From CADEED01 sp963711635 (GTDB taxonomy: Bacteria; Pseudomonadota; Gammaproteobacteria; Steroidobacterales; Steroidobacteraceae): DNA of 64,000 nucleotides. Of this stretch, positions 1 to 8,653 are shown in pieces (positions within the stretch are counted from its first letter, which is position 1; every line of letters begins with the position of its first letter). The position numbers were made by a program, and so were the translations under genes. The stretch covers positions 1-64,000 of the forward strand of contig CAVQEZ010000031.1 in the NCBI GenBank assembly GCA_963711635.1, written 5' to 3'. The notes beneath the pieces were generated by a model. That model did no database searches and had not been told where the DNA came from. It saw only the letters and a program-made list of their open reading frames with translations.

Positions 1-387
1 CCAGCCGGCGAAGCCGCCGCGCAGCGTGAAAGCCTTGGTGAATCCCGTGCTGTTGAGCTGGCGCACGGCGGCGGCGGCCAGTGAACCGGATCGCAATAAA
101 CACGACCGGCTTTTCCTTGAAGCGCTTGAAGTTGTCGCCGGCCGTCAGGATCTGGTCGACGGCAGCTGCTTGGCGCCGTTGACATGTCCCGGCGCGAACT
201 CGTCGGGCTTGCGGATGTCGAGCACCAGGGCGCCCTGGTTCATGAGCCGGATCAGGTCCTGCGAGGAAATGGCGGCGAAGACGATGCGCGCATGCGCGAC
301 TCGTAGGTGAGCACTACGACCAGCGCCAGCACGGCGGCCCCGGCGAGCAGCGGATGACTGGGTCACGTATTCGATCAGACGTTCCAT
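1..387 (-). CDS. Rhodanese-like domain protein (YibN type), 5' part, frameshifted
   Basis: Single-domain rhodanese, probably membrane-anchored; sulfurtransferase or regulatory role, substrate unknown. Read from the minus strand, the start MERLIEYVTQ is followed in a shifted frame by a hydrophobic stretch (HPLLAGAAVLALVVVLTY), then by AISSQDLIRLMNQGALVLDIR and DEFAPGHVNGA, the typical start of a rhodanese fold. At least three 1-nt shifts are needed, and the C-terminal part with the active-site Cys loop lies in a damaged stretch or beyond the window edge. In enterobacteria yibN lies beside envC, and the next gene here, divergently transcribed, is envC-like, which supports the call. The catalytic Cys is not visible. 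Confidence 0.7.
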
Positions 388-507
388 GAGTTCCTATGCG
401 TCAGGTCCGTGGCCGAAAAAGGGAGCGCATTATAGCGGCGGGGCGCCATTTCGCCGATTCTGCTTTTTCGGCCGATTTTCGGGGGCCGCCGAGTCAAGAA
501 TATCCCC

Positions 508-1682
508 ATGACGAATCACCATCTGGCCTCTCGCCGTTCTTGCTTTGCGCGCTGATGTTCCCGGTGGCCGTCGGGACGGCGGCCGAAGATGCCAATCCGA
601 CCAAGGCCGAGGCGGAGCTGAAGGCGGTGCGTTCGCAGATCGACAAGGTGCGCGCGGAAATGGAGCGTGACGCCGGCAGCCGCGACCAGCTCGACGCGCG
701 AGCTCGAGGAAACGCGAGAAGACGGTCGGGTCGGCGCCCGGGCGCGCTCGACAGGCTGCGCCGCGAGCGTGCCGTGCACACCGCGCGGCGCGCCGAGCTC
801 GCGGCCAAAGGCGCACCGAGGAAGCCGCGCTCGCCCGGGACCGCGAGGCCCTCGCGGGACAGATCCGCGCCGCGCCGCATGATCGGCCGGCAGGAGCCGC
901 TCAAACTACTGCTCAACCAGCGCGACCCGGGCAGACCGGCCGTGTGCTGGTCTACTACCAGTACTTCGGCCGCGCGCGCGCCAGCCAGATCGCCGCCATC
1001 CATGCGCACCTCGACGAGCTTGCCGGGCTCGACGCGGAGCTGGCCGCGGAGGAACAGCGGCTGACGATGCTCGAAGAGCAGCAGAGGGGCGAGGTCGCCA
1101 AGCTGCAATCGGCGCGCGAACGTCGCGGCCGGGCGCTGGTCTCGCTCGAAGCAGAGTCGAAGAGCCGCGCGAAAGAGCTCGAGCGGCTCAAGGAGCAGCA
1201 GGGCGGTCTGGAAAAGCTGGTGCGCGAACTGCGGCGCGCGCTCGAACGCATCGATAAATTTCCGACCGACAGCAAGGACGCCTTCGCGAGGCTGCGCGGC
1301 AAGCTGGCCTGGCCGGTGGCCGGACGGTTGGTGGCGTCGTTCGGACAGACGCGCGCCGGCGGCGTGAAATGGGACGGCGTGTTGTTAGCCGGCGACGCAG
1401 GGCACGCCGGTGCGCGCGGTCTATCACGGCCGCGTGGTGTATGCGGACTGGCTGTCGGGCCTGGGGCTGCTGACCATCATCGATCACGGCGACGGCTATC
1501 TGAGCCTCTACGGCCACAACGAGCGGCTCTACAAGGAAGTCGGGGAGCGCGTGACGGCCGGGGACACCATCGCGACCCTGGGAGATTCGGGCGGCCGGCC
1601 GCGACCCGAGCTGTACTTCGAGATCCGCAAGGCGGGCAAGCCGGTCGACCCGCGGCCGTGGTTCAAAAGCCCGCGCCCTTAA
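508..1682 (+). CDS. envC: Murein hydrolase activator EnvC (LytM/M23 domain), frameshifted
   Basis: Periplasmic activator of the septal amidases AmiA/AmiB in daughter-cell separation. A short hydrophobic export segment (near 535-580) is followed by a long Lys/Glu/Arg-rich coiled coil (about 590-1270), then a C-terminal LytM domain with VYHGRVVYADWLSGLGLLTI, DHGDGYLSLYGHN and ELYFEIRKAGKPVDPRPW. The order and the total of about 390 residues match EnvC. LytM domains of EnvC lack Zn ligands and only activate amidases; indels prevent checking each ligand position here. Reading frames change near 520, 700-940 and 1390. The ATG at 508 is the likely start but its frame breaks after about 14 codons. 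Confidence 0.85.
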
Positions 1683-1725
1683 GGGCCAAACTGGCTGAAA
1701 CGCCAACTGCATCAACGCCATACAT

Positions 1726-3973
1726 ATGTCATTAGGCGATGTTCCGCCGTTGATGTCCTTCGAAGCCTCCATGGAGCCTTACGCCCAGCTGGTGCGCTCG
1801 CTGCTGCCGCGGGCGGCCGCGCTGTGCCTGTTCGATAACGCCGGCAAATTGCTGTGGTCGAGCGTGGCGAACACCAACCCGGAGCTGTTCGCGCTGGTGC
1901 TGCAGGGGATCGCGCAGCTCGAAGGGGCGCCATCCAACTCGACGCTCAGCGCCGGTGTCGGCCAGCATTGCGCGTTGCCGGACGAAGCGCCCGCCTATCT
2001 ATTCTGGCTGCGTGACGAACGCAATGCGGTGGCCGCGGTGGTGGCCGTCGTTTGCAACCGGTTGGCCACCGATGCGACGTGCTGCCCTTCTCGTACGTGC
2101 ACGACCACCTCAAGCCGGCGCTCGAGCTGCTGCGCCGCGACCTGCTGGCGCGCGCCGACATCGAGCAGCTCAACGAGCACCTGAACGCGCGCGACAAGGA
2201 CCTGGAACTGCTGTTGTCGGTGACCGGCAGCCATCCGCAGGCCAGCGGCTCGGACGATCTGCAATCCCTGCTGGCCAACGCCGCCGGGCATTTGAAATGC
2301 GTGCTCGCCGGCATCGTGGTGCCGGACAAGGGGCTGACGCTGACCTGGCCGGAAAGCGGCGACACCACCATTCTCACGCGCACGCAGAAACAGCTGCTGG
2401 CCATCACGCAGACCCGCCGCGATCCCCTGGTCATCAACCGGATCGCGACCCAGGCCGGACAGGTGGCCATTCCATATCGCATCCTGGCCTGTCCGCTGCG
2501 CCAGGGATCCGGCCGCACGTCCGGCGTGCTGGCGCTGTTCCGCAAGCTCGACGCACCGGAATTCGTCGGGCGCGACGTGCACCTGGCGGATCTGCTGGCG
2601 CGCCGCGTCGCGGCCAGCATCGAGACCAGCTACGACACTCTTTCCGGCCTGCTGACGCGCGCCGCGCTCGAGCAGCGCCTGAACCTCGTCTGGGCCGATT
2701 CTGAGAATCGCGCACAGCGGTGGAGCCTGCTGTACGTCGACATCGACGAGCTGCACGTCATCAACGAAAACTTCGGCATGCACGTGGGCGACCAGGCCAT
2801 CGCGCAGATCGGCGAACTGTTGCGCAAGCATCTGCCGCCGAATTCCTTGGCCGCGCGCATTTCCGGCGACCGCTTCGCGGTGGCCATGCCCTCGGACATC
2901 GACGAGGCGGCGATGTTCGGCGAAGGCCTGCGCGAAGGCGTCGCGCGCCTCTCCACCGCGGGTGTGGATGCGCGCTTCCGCCTCTCCATCAGCCTGGGAG
3001 TCACGCCGTTCAGCGGCCGCGACGGCGAGCTCGGCCGCTCGCTGGCCGAAGCCGAATCGGCCTGCAAGGCCGCCAAGGATCGGGGCCGCAACCGCCTCGA
3101 GACCTTCCAGGAAAACGACGTCAGCATCATCCGCCGCTTCACCGACATCAACGTGGCCACCGACGTGCGCTCGGCGCTGGCGGAAAACCGCCTGCGCCTC
3201 GAAGCGCAGCTGATCGCTGCCGTTCGTCGACGACGGCCATTCGAAGCCGCACTACGAAATGCTGCTGCGCATGCTCGATACCGAGGGCAACACCATCGGG
3301 CCGGACCGTTTCCTGTCCGCCGCGCTGCGCTACCAGATGATGCCCACCATCGACCGCTGGGTGATCTCCACCGTCATCGAGCTGCTGCGACCGCACCGCG
3401 AGCTGCTGGCCAACGTGCCCGTGGTGTTCACGATCAACTTCTCCGGCCAGTCGCTGACACGACGAGGAATTCGCCGACTACGTGATCCGCAGTATCGAGT
3501 CCAGCCGCATCAACCCGGCGGTGTTCTGCTTCGAGCTCACGGAAAGCGCCGCGGTGGCCAGCATCAACGACGCCGAGCAGCTCATGCAGCGCCTGCGCAA
3601 GCTGGGCTGCGGCGTGGCGCTGGACGATTTCGGCACCGGCCTGTCGTCGCTGTCCTATCTGCGCTCCATGCCGGTCTCGATTCTCAAGATCGACGGCAGC
3701 TTCGTGCGCGACATCCTGCGCGACGAGCGCGCCGAATCGATGGTGCGCGCCATCGCGCAGCTGGCGCGCGCGATGAACATCACCACGGTGGCCGAATACG
3801 TCGAGACCGAGGAAATCCGCACCCGCGTGCGCGCCCTGGGCGTGGACTACGGCCAGGGTTTTGCGATTGCCCGTCCGGTGCCGGTTGGCGAGGTTCTGGA
3901 GGTGCTGCCGGTGCTGGCCGCCGCCACGCCCGGGGCCTTCCTGGTGGAAGAACCCACCAGCAACACCGGCTAA
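1726..3973 (+). CDS. GGDEF-EAL protein with degenerate GGDEF motif, frameshifted
   Basis: Cyclic-di-GMP phosphodiesterase or effector of about 750 residues. An N-terminal sensor-like region (about 1-290) has no membrane segment; its SYVHDHLKPALELLRRDLLA helix resembles a signalling linker. The GGDEF domain follows (near 2640-3110), but its active-site loop reads ARISGDRFAVAMP instead of GG(D/E)EF, so cyclase activity is unlikely. The EAL domain (3190-3960) keeps EMLLR, an Asn in INFSGQS, FELTES, DDFGTG, the Lys of LKIDGSF, an AEYVET glutamate and QGFAIARP, so hydrolysis is plausible. Shifts lie near 2085, 3225 and 3465. The gene follows envC at 43 nt, possibly cotranscribed. Confidence 0.88.
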
Positions 3974-3993
3974 TCCTTTTCAGTCCAATGGGT

Positions 3994-3999
3994 TAGGAT
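3994..3999 (+). promoter_or_regulatory. -10-like TAGGAT directly before the S41 protease start
   Basis: TAGGAT ends 8 nt before the ATG at 4008, so a transcript would begin at or next to the start codon. No consensus -35 is visible 17 nt upstream. One of about a dozen such placements in the window. Confidence 0.4.
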
Positions 4000-4007
4000 T
4001 TGCGCCC

Positions 4008-5282
4008 ATGAAGCTGCTGGCCCTCGGGATCGCCCTCGGCGTGTTGATCGCGCTCGGCGGCACGGTATTCGCACACCGTGACGCACCCGCCGCCGCCGTC
4101 ACGGCGCCTGCCACGGCGCCCGCATCGAAATCGGCGCTGACATCCGCCGAATCGGCGCAGGTGGCCGAGGTGATGGAGCGCGTGCAGCGCGACTACGTCG
4201 ACCAGGTGGAAAGCCCCGCGCTCATCGACGATGCGGTGCGCGGCCTGGTGGCCGGGCTCGATCCGTACTCTTCCTATCTCGACGCCGAGGAATACGCCGA
4301 CCTGCGCGTCAGCACGGCCGGCACCTATGCCGGCATCGGCATCGAGGTGTCGACCGCCGATCGCGCGCTGCGCGTGGTGCGGCCGTTCCGCGATTCACCG
4401 GCCGCGGCTGCCGGCATCCAGAGCGGCGACATGATTGCCGCCATCGATGGACTGCCGGTGGGCAGCGATCTGGATGCCGCGATGACCCGCATGCGCGGGC
4501 CGCGCGGCTCCATCGTCAAGCTCGCCGTGGTGCGCGCCGGCTCGGCGCTGCCGCTGGAGTTCACCGTGGTGCGCGCGCAAGTGGACGTGCACAGCGTGGC
4601 GATGGTGCGGCTCGACGGGGGATTTCGTATACGCGCGCATCGGCACGTTCAGTGACACCACGGCATGGATTTCGCCGCCGGCATCGCGCGCATGCGCCGC
4701 GACCTGGGCAGCAAGCCGCTTGGCGTGATCATCGACCTGCGCAACAACCCGGGCGGCGTGCTCGAGTCGGCGGTGGAAGTCGCCGACCAGATGCTCGAGG
4801 AGGGCGTGATCGTGACGGCCGACGGGCGTACCCCCGCGGCGCGCTTCACCATGTCGGCGACGCCTGGAGAAGTGCTGCCGGGCGTGCCCGCGGTGGTGCT
4901 CGTGAACGGCGCCACGGCCTCGGCCGCGGAAATCCTCGCCGGTGCGCTGCAGGATCATCATCGCGCCGTGCTGCTCGGCCGGCGCACCTTCGGCAAGGGG
5001 TCGGTGCAGACGGTGATGCCGCTGTCGGCGGGGCGCGCCATCAAGCTCACCACCTCGCGCTACTTCACGCCGTCCGGCCGATCCATCCAGGGCCGCGGCA
5101 TCGAGCCGGATCAGCCTTTCGAAGTCGATGAGCAGCCGCTGGATCTCGAAGACCTGCGGGCACGGCAGGCGCTGGCACAGCGCGATGCCGGTGTGCGCGC
5201 GGCCCTCGAAGTGCTCAAGGGACGCAAGCCGCGCGCCACGCCCGAGGGGCTGACCGCGCGCATCGCGGCGGCGCCGAACTGA
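4008..5282 (+). CDS. S41 family carboxy-terminal processing protease, frameshifted
   Basis: Exported serine protease of the CtpA/Prc type, expected to trim periplasmic proteins. Signal peptide MKLLALGIALGVLIALGGTV; a short helical domain; a PDZ domain (about residues 100-190, TYAGIGIEV and SPAAAAGIQSGDMI); then the S41 core. The catalytic Ser is in NGATASAAE (codon 4920-4922) and the Lys in TFGKG (codon 4995-4997), 25 residues apart as in this family. Two compensating indels near 4617 and 4655 create a false stop at 4653. Length of about 424 residues is normal for CtpA. The stop overlaps the next start (TGATG at 5280-5284), so it is cotranscribed with the DedA gene. Confidence 0.92.
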
Positions 5283-5935
5283 TGGAGCTGCTGGCATGGT
5301 TCGCCGATCTGTTCCTGTATTTCGTCGACTTCGTCCTGCATCTCGATGTCCACCTGGTCGAACTGCTGCGTGACTTCGGTGTCTGGATCTACCTGATCCT
5401 GTTCGCCATCGTGTTCGCGGAGACCGGTTTCGTGGTCACGCCATTCCTGCCTGGCGATTCGCTGCTGTTCGCGGCCGGCGCGCTGGCGGCGATCGACACT
5501 TCCGGCACCCTGTCGGCGCCGCTGTTGTGCGTCGCGCTGACCGTCGCCGCGATCACCGGCAACACGACTAACTACCACATCGGGCGCTGGGTCGGGCCGC
5601 CGGCCTTCAGCGGCCGTTACCGCTTCCTCAAGGTGGAGTACCTGCGGCGCACCGAGGCGTTCTTCCAGAAATGGGGCGCGTGGACCATCGTGATGTCGCG
5701 CTTCGCGCCCATCATCCGCACCTGCGCGCCCTTCGTGGCTGGCATCGGGCGCATGCCGTATGCGCGCTTCCAGACTTCCAACGTGCTGGGCGGCCTCGCC
5801 TGGGTGCTGATCTTCATCTGGGCGGGCTACTTCTTCGGCAACATCCCGCTGATCAAGGACAATTTCGGACTGGTGACCATCGGAATCATCATCGCGTCGC
5901 TGATCCCGGTGGCGTGGGTGGCCCTCCGAAAATAG
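5282..5935 (+). CDS. DedA family membrane protein (VTT domain)
   Basis: Inner-membrane DedA protein of 217 residues; the family is linked to lipid-carrier translocation, membrane potential and envelope homeostasis. An amphipathic N-terminus is followed by several hydrophobic segments, with the family signature around ETGFVVTPFLPGDSLLFAAG (residues about 47-66), the NTTNYHIGRW loop, and the basic motif FAPIIRTCAPFVAGIGRM. Acidic (E, D) and basic (R, R) residues known to be essential in DedA proteins are present. Intact frame. It starts inside the stop codon of the upstream protease. Confidence 0.93.
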   Translation: MELLAWFADLFLYFVDFVLHLDVHLVELLRDFGVWIYLILFAIVFAETGFVVTPFLPGDSLLFAAGALAAIDTSGTLSAPLLCVALTVAAITGNTTNYHIGRWVGPPAFSGRYRFLKVEYLRRTEAFFQKWGAWTIVMSRFAPIIRTCAPFVAGIGRMPYARFQTSNVLGGLAWVLIFIWAGYFFGNIPLIKDNFGLVTIGIIIASLIPVAWVALRK

Positions 5936-5946
5936 GGCATGGAAAA

Positions 5947-6399
5947 GTGAGCGGCAAATTCCGAAGCTTTGCCCACCGCGTCGACATCGACGTGCCGGTC
6001 GAACGCGTGTGGCGCGCCTTCACCGACAGCCGCGTGCTGGTCCGCTGGGCGGCGCCGGAGGCGTCCATCACGCCACGGGAGAAGGGCCGACTGCATCTGG
6101 TGTTCGGCGCCGACGTGGAGCTGGACGCGCACATCGATGTGCTGATTACGCCGCAGCGCATGCGCCTGATCCTGATGCCCTCACCGGGAATGCCCAGCTC
6201 CGATGCGGTCATCGTCGAGGATTTCCTGTTCGAGCGCGTGAAAAGCACCACGGTGCTGCGCCTGCTGTCGAGCGGAGTGCCCTCCGCGCCGGTCTGGGTG
6301 ACGTACTATCTGAACAAGCGCCGCTACTGGGAGCTGGCGCTGACCCGGCTCAAGGTGTTCCTGGAGAAGGGTCTGGATCAGGAACGTTCGCAGGCATAA
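5947..6399 (+). CDS. SRPBCC (START/AHSA1-like) domain protein
   Basis: A 150-residue protein with the SRPBCC lipid or ligand-binding fold. FAHRVDIDVPVERVWRAFTD at the N-terminus is the usual first strand and helix of AHSA1/polyketide-cyclase-like proteins, and a long C-terminal helix begins at YLNKRRYWELALTRLKVF. The ligand is unknown. I chose the GTG at 5947 because an ATG at 5939 runs only three codons in another frame and GGAAAA lies just upstream. It follows the DedA gene by 11 nt and precedes the next gene by 12 nt, so it probably sits in the same operon. Confidence 0.72.
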   Translation: MSGKFRSFAHRVDIDVPVERVWRAFTDSRVLVRWAAPEASITPREKGRLHLVFGADVELDAHIDVLITPQRMRLILMPSPGMPSSDAVIVEDFLFERVKSTTVLRLLSSGVPSAPVWVTYYLNKRRYWELALTRLKVFLEKGLDQERSQA

Positions 6400-6411
6400 G
6401 GATTTCGAGAC

Positions 6412-6792
6412 ATGGCCGGCTTCATTCTGCGCGGGCTCATCGCGGCCCTGGGGCTCTGGGCAGCCACGTCGATACTCGACGGTTTCAAGATCGATACACC
6501 GATGACACTGGTGCTCGCCGGATTGCTGTTAGGCGTGGTGAACGCCATCGTGCGGCCGTTCGCGCTGCTGCTGTCGCTTCCGGCCCTGCTGCTCACGCTC
6601 GGTCTGTTCCTGCTGGTGGTCAATGCGGCGATGCTGGGGCTGGTGGCGCTGGTACTGCCAGGCTTCACGATTCCTGGCGGCTTCTGGTCAGCCGTGGGCG
6701 CCGCACTCATCGTCAGCATCGTGAGCTGGGTCGGTTCGTGGTTCATCGGCTCGCGCGGACGGGTCGAGGTCATTCGGGCGAAGCGGGACTAG
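6412..6792 (+). CDS. PF04020-type small membrane protein (phage holin family by annotation habit)
   Basis: A 126-residue protein with four hydrophobic segments (about residues 5-25, 30-50, 55-85 and 92-118), containing LLGVVNAIVRPFALLLSLP and PGFTIPGGFWSA, the hallmarks of the PF04020 family. Often labelled phage holin family protein, but it occurs as a chromosomal housekeeping gene and no phage genes are nearby. An AAGGA about 10 nt before the ATG may serve as ribosome binding site. Last gene of the envelope cluster; element A begins 4 nt after its stop. Confidence 0.88.
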   Translation: MAGFILRGLIAALGLWAATSILDGFKIDTPMTLVLAGLLLGVVNAIVRPFALLLSLPALLLTLGLFLLVVNAAMLGLVALVLPGFTIPGGFWSAVGAALIVSIVSWVGSWFIGSRGRVEVIRAKRD

Positions 6793-6795
6793 CCT

Positions 6796-6834
6796 TAATG
6801 GGGACATTCCTGATTTGCTAGCAAACGGGGACGG
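6796..6834 (+). repeat. Element A left terminal inverted repeat
   Basis: Begins TAATGGGGACATTCCT, contains the palindrome TTTGCTAGCAAA and ends CGGGGACGG. Its reverse complement recurs at 7592-7631 with few differences. TTTGCTAGCAAA also occurs at 62540-62551, behind another GGGG-C palindrome, which points to one REP-like family. Confidence 0.85.
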
Positions 6835-6851
6835 GCCTGAGGGGTTGCGGT

Positions 6852-6892
6852 GGCGGAGGCGTGCGGTGCGGTCTTCGGGCAAACGGGGACGG
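6852..6892 (+). repeat. Left arm of perfect 41-bp inverted repeat in element A
   Basis: Identical to the reverse complement of 7134-7174. It starts GGCGGAGGCGTGCGG and ends GCAAACGGGGACGG, repeating the inner end of the terminal repeat (AAACGGGGACGG). The two arms bracket module A1. Confidence 0.9.
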
Positions 6893-6908
6893 TTGAGGTT
6901 TGCCGATA

Positions 6909-7117
6909 CGCCTGCCCACGGCTGACTCTCTTTGCTCCCTCAAGGTCGCGCGCGCTTCGAAAATTTCCGGACGGAAATTTTCGGCGGCCGCTCGTCGGAA
7001 GCGGACCGCCTTCATATCTGCAGAAATGGTGCGCGGAGATGCAACACGGCGGCGGTCGGGCGCTTCCTCCTCGCCGCGCTCCATTCGGTCGCAAAGAGAG
7101 TCAGCCATGGACAGGCG
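6909..7117 (+). ncRNA. Module A1: candidate structured RNA or DNA hairpin
   Basis: Closed by a perfect 16-bp stem (6920-6935 with 7091-7106, GGCTGACTCTCTTTGC) extended by CGCCTG/CAGGCG. The inner part holds a 12-bp hairpin (6958-6983, CGAAAATTTCCG and its complement) and GC-rich stretches nearly identical to module A2. The outer stem differs entirely in sequence from that of A2 but pairs equally well. Expression is not shown by the sequence. Confidence 0.5.
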
Positions 7118-7133
7118 TACCACCCGAGGCGGT

Positions 7134-7174
7134 CCGTCCCCGTTTGCCCGAAGACCGCACCGCACGCCTCCGCC
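7134..7174 (-). repeat. Right arm of perfect 41-bp inverted repeat in element A
   Basis: Exact reverse complement of 6852-6892. Confidence 0.9.
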
Positions 7175-7361
7175 GCCACGATCCGCAGCTCCGCTCCCCA
7201 TTGCCGAGCCATCGCGCTGTGTCCCTGAGGGTGGAAAAGATCGCAAGACTCGGTGTTCTGGTTCTTGCCGGGCCTTCCGGGCCCTGGAGTCACGCACTCT
7301 TCTCCCAGCAGCGGCAAATGGGGCGCTGCTTCGCTAGCACGCGGGGACCGTGCGGTGCCGG

Positions 7362-7580
7362 TGGGCGCGCCTTTCGAGGGTTGACCCGCTATGCGACCGA
7401 ATGGAGCGCGGCGAGGAGGAAGCCAATACGGCCGCCGCGATGCATTCCAGCGCAGCCATTTCTGCAGACCTGCAGGCCGTAGGCTTCCGACGAGCGAACG
7501 CCGAAAATTTCCGTCCGGAAATTTTCGAAGCGCGCGCGACCTTGAGGGAGCAGAGCGGGTCAACCCTCGGAAGGCGCGTC
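7362..7580 (-). ncRNA. Module A2: inverted copy of A1 with a compensated outer stem
   Basis: Outer stem of 15 perfect pairs (7376-7390 with 7554-7568, GAGGGTTGACCCGCT), extended by GGCGCGCC-type pairs on both sides. The inner region from GCTCCCTCAAGG to CATTCGGTCGC matches A1 closely, including the hairpin at 7502-7527. Two-base changes between A1 and A2 in the closing stem keep pairing, which is evidence for selection on folding. Confidence 0.5.
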
Positions 7581-7591
7581 TACGCCCCACT

Positions 7592-7631
7592 CCGTCCCCG
7601 TTTGCTAGGAATCGAGGAATGTCCCCATTTA
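7592..7631 (-). repeat. Element A right terminal inverted repeat
   Basis: Reverse complement of the left terminal repeat with few mismatches (TTCCTAGCAAAC here against TTTGCTAGCAAAC on the left). Its last three bases are the TAA stop of the EamA transporter read from the minus strand. Confidence 0.85.
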
Positions 7632-8570
7632 TCCGCAGCCGGCGGTTGAAGGATCCTTCTGCTGATCCTCGTCCAGCCGCCTCTGTTCCTTCTGCGGCCA
7701 GCTAACTAGTGCCACACCGGCGAACATGATGGCCATGCCCACCAGCTGGTTGAAGCCCAGCGTCTCGTGCAAGAACCACCAGCCGAGCACCGCGGCGATG
7801 GCCGGGTTCACGTAGCTGTACGTGCCCACCATCGCGGGCGTCGTGTTCCTGGCCAGCCACGAAAAAGCGGTGTACGCCAGGCACGAACTGAAGACCGTGA
7901 GATAGGCCATGGCGGCCAGGCCGCTGCCCGACCACTGCCATCTGCCGGCTTCTCCGAACAACAGCCCTGCGACCGTCATCATCAGGCCGCCGAGCAGCAT
8001 CTGCATGGCCGAGAACGGCAGCAGATCGAGCTTCGAGTGGGCATTGCGGATGTACACCGTGGCCGCGGACCATACGAACACGGCGAAGAGGATCAGCAAC
8101 TGCATGCCGAAATGGCTGACATCGAGATCGCCACGCGGCCAGAGGATCAGCGTCGTGCCGGCGAAACCGATGACCAGACCGGTGACGGTTCGACGGTCGA
8201 GCGCATGTGCGCGGCGTCCGCGCGTGGCGAACAGCGCGATCCACAATGCCGCCGACGCATTCAGGATGGCGGTCTGGTTCGACTCCACGTATTGCATCGC
8301 CCAGTTGGTGCAGCCGTTGGGAATGAACACGCTGCCGACAGCGACGATGATCAGATGCCGCCACTCGGTGGCGTTCATCTCGAAGCGCTGGCCCATCGCG
8401 ACCGCAGTGATCGCCAGCAATACACCCGCACACAGGAAGCGCACACCGCCGAACAGCAATGGCGGCAATTGGTGCACGCCGATGCTGGCAACCAGGTAGG
8501 TAGATCCCCAGACGATATAGACGGTCGCGAAGCAGAGGATCAGCTTCGCGCGATGCGAAGAGTGGGTCAT
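7629..8570 (-). CDS. EamA/DMT family transporter
   Basis: Inner-membrane drug/metabolite transporter of 313 residues with about ten hydrophobic segments and two EamA repeats, the first starting at FATVYIVWGSTYLVASIGV and the second around LILFAVFVWSAATVYIRNA. Closest in style to YedA-like exporters; the substrate cannot be read from sequence. Frame intact. Its start codon directly abuts a 20-bp inverted repeat (8571-8590), which could interfere with initiation, and its stop lies in the terminal repeat of element A, so insertion of the element may have replaced the original 3' end; the tail EDQQKDPSTAGCG looks non-conserved. Confidence 0.9.
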   Translation of the reverse strand: MTHSSHRAKLILCFATVYIVWGSTYLVASIGVHQLPPLLFGGVRFLCAGVLLAITAVAMGQRFEMNATEWRHLIIVAVGSVFIPNGCTNWAMQYVESNQTAILNASAALWIALFATRGRRAHALDRRTVTGLVIGFAGTTLILWPRGDLDVSHFGMQLLILFAVFVWSAATVYIRNAHSKLDLLPFSAMQMLLGGLMMTVAGLLFGEAGRWQWSGSGLAAMAYLTVFSSCLAYTAFSWLARNTTPAMVGTYSYVNPAIAAVLGWWFLHETLGFNQLVGMAIMFAGVALVSWPQKEQRRLDEDQQKDPSTAGCG

Positions 8571-8642
8571 GGTGCCGGGTGGGGAAAGCGACTCAGATGC
8601 GAATGTTACCCGGCGGTGTCCCCGCTTTCCCCACCCGGCACC
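8571..8642. repeat. Perfect 20-bp inverted repeat between OPT and EamA genes
   Basis: Arms 8571-8590 and 8623-8642 (GGTGCCGGGTGGGGAAAGCG and its exact complement) enclose a 32-nt loop. It sits downstream of the OPT gene and directly against the EamA start codon, both on the minus strand. No T-run follows, so a classical terminator is unlikely. GGTGCC and GGGGA words recall the REP-like repeats elsewhere in the window. Confidence 0.85.
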
Positions 8643-8653
8643 TTAACCCGGCT

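Larger units (their letters stand above)
6796..7631. mobile_element. Element A: gene-free repeat element with terminal inverted repeats and two inverted structured modules
   Basis: An 836-nt stretch with no believable gene. It is bounded by 39-40 nt near-identical terminal inverted repeats (6796-6834 and 7592-7631). Inside are a perfect 41-bp inverted repeat (6852-6892 with 7134-7174) enclosing module A1, a spacer, and module A2, which is A1 in inverted orientation. Open frames on both strands are by-products of the palindromes. No transposase is encoded, so if mobile it is non-autonomous. The right terminal repeat supplies the stop codon of the EamA gene (7629-7631), and the left begins 4 nt after the upstream stop. 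Whether the functional form is RNA or single-stranded DNA is unknown. Confidence 0.75.

Noticed and set aside
6412..6792. Phage holin, hence a prophage
   Set aside because: PF04020 proteins are commonly chromosomal; no phage structural, integrase or lysis genes lie nearby.
6850..7705. Several overlapping frames of 90-210 codons on both strands in element A
   Set aside because: They arise from the nested palindromes, mirror each other on opposite strands, have Arg/Pro/Ser-rich composition and no recognisable domain or ribosome binding site.
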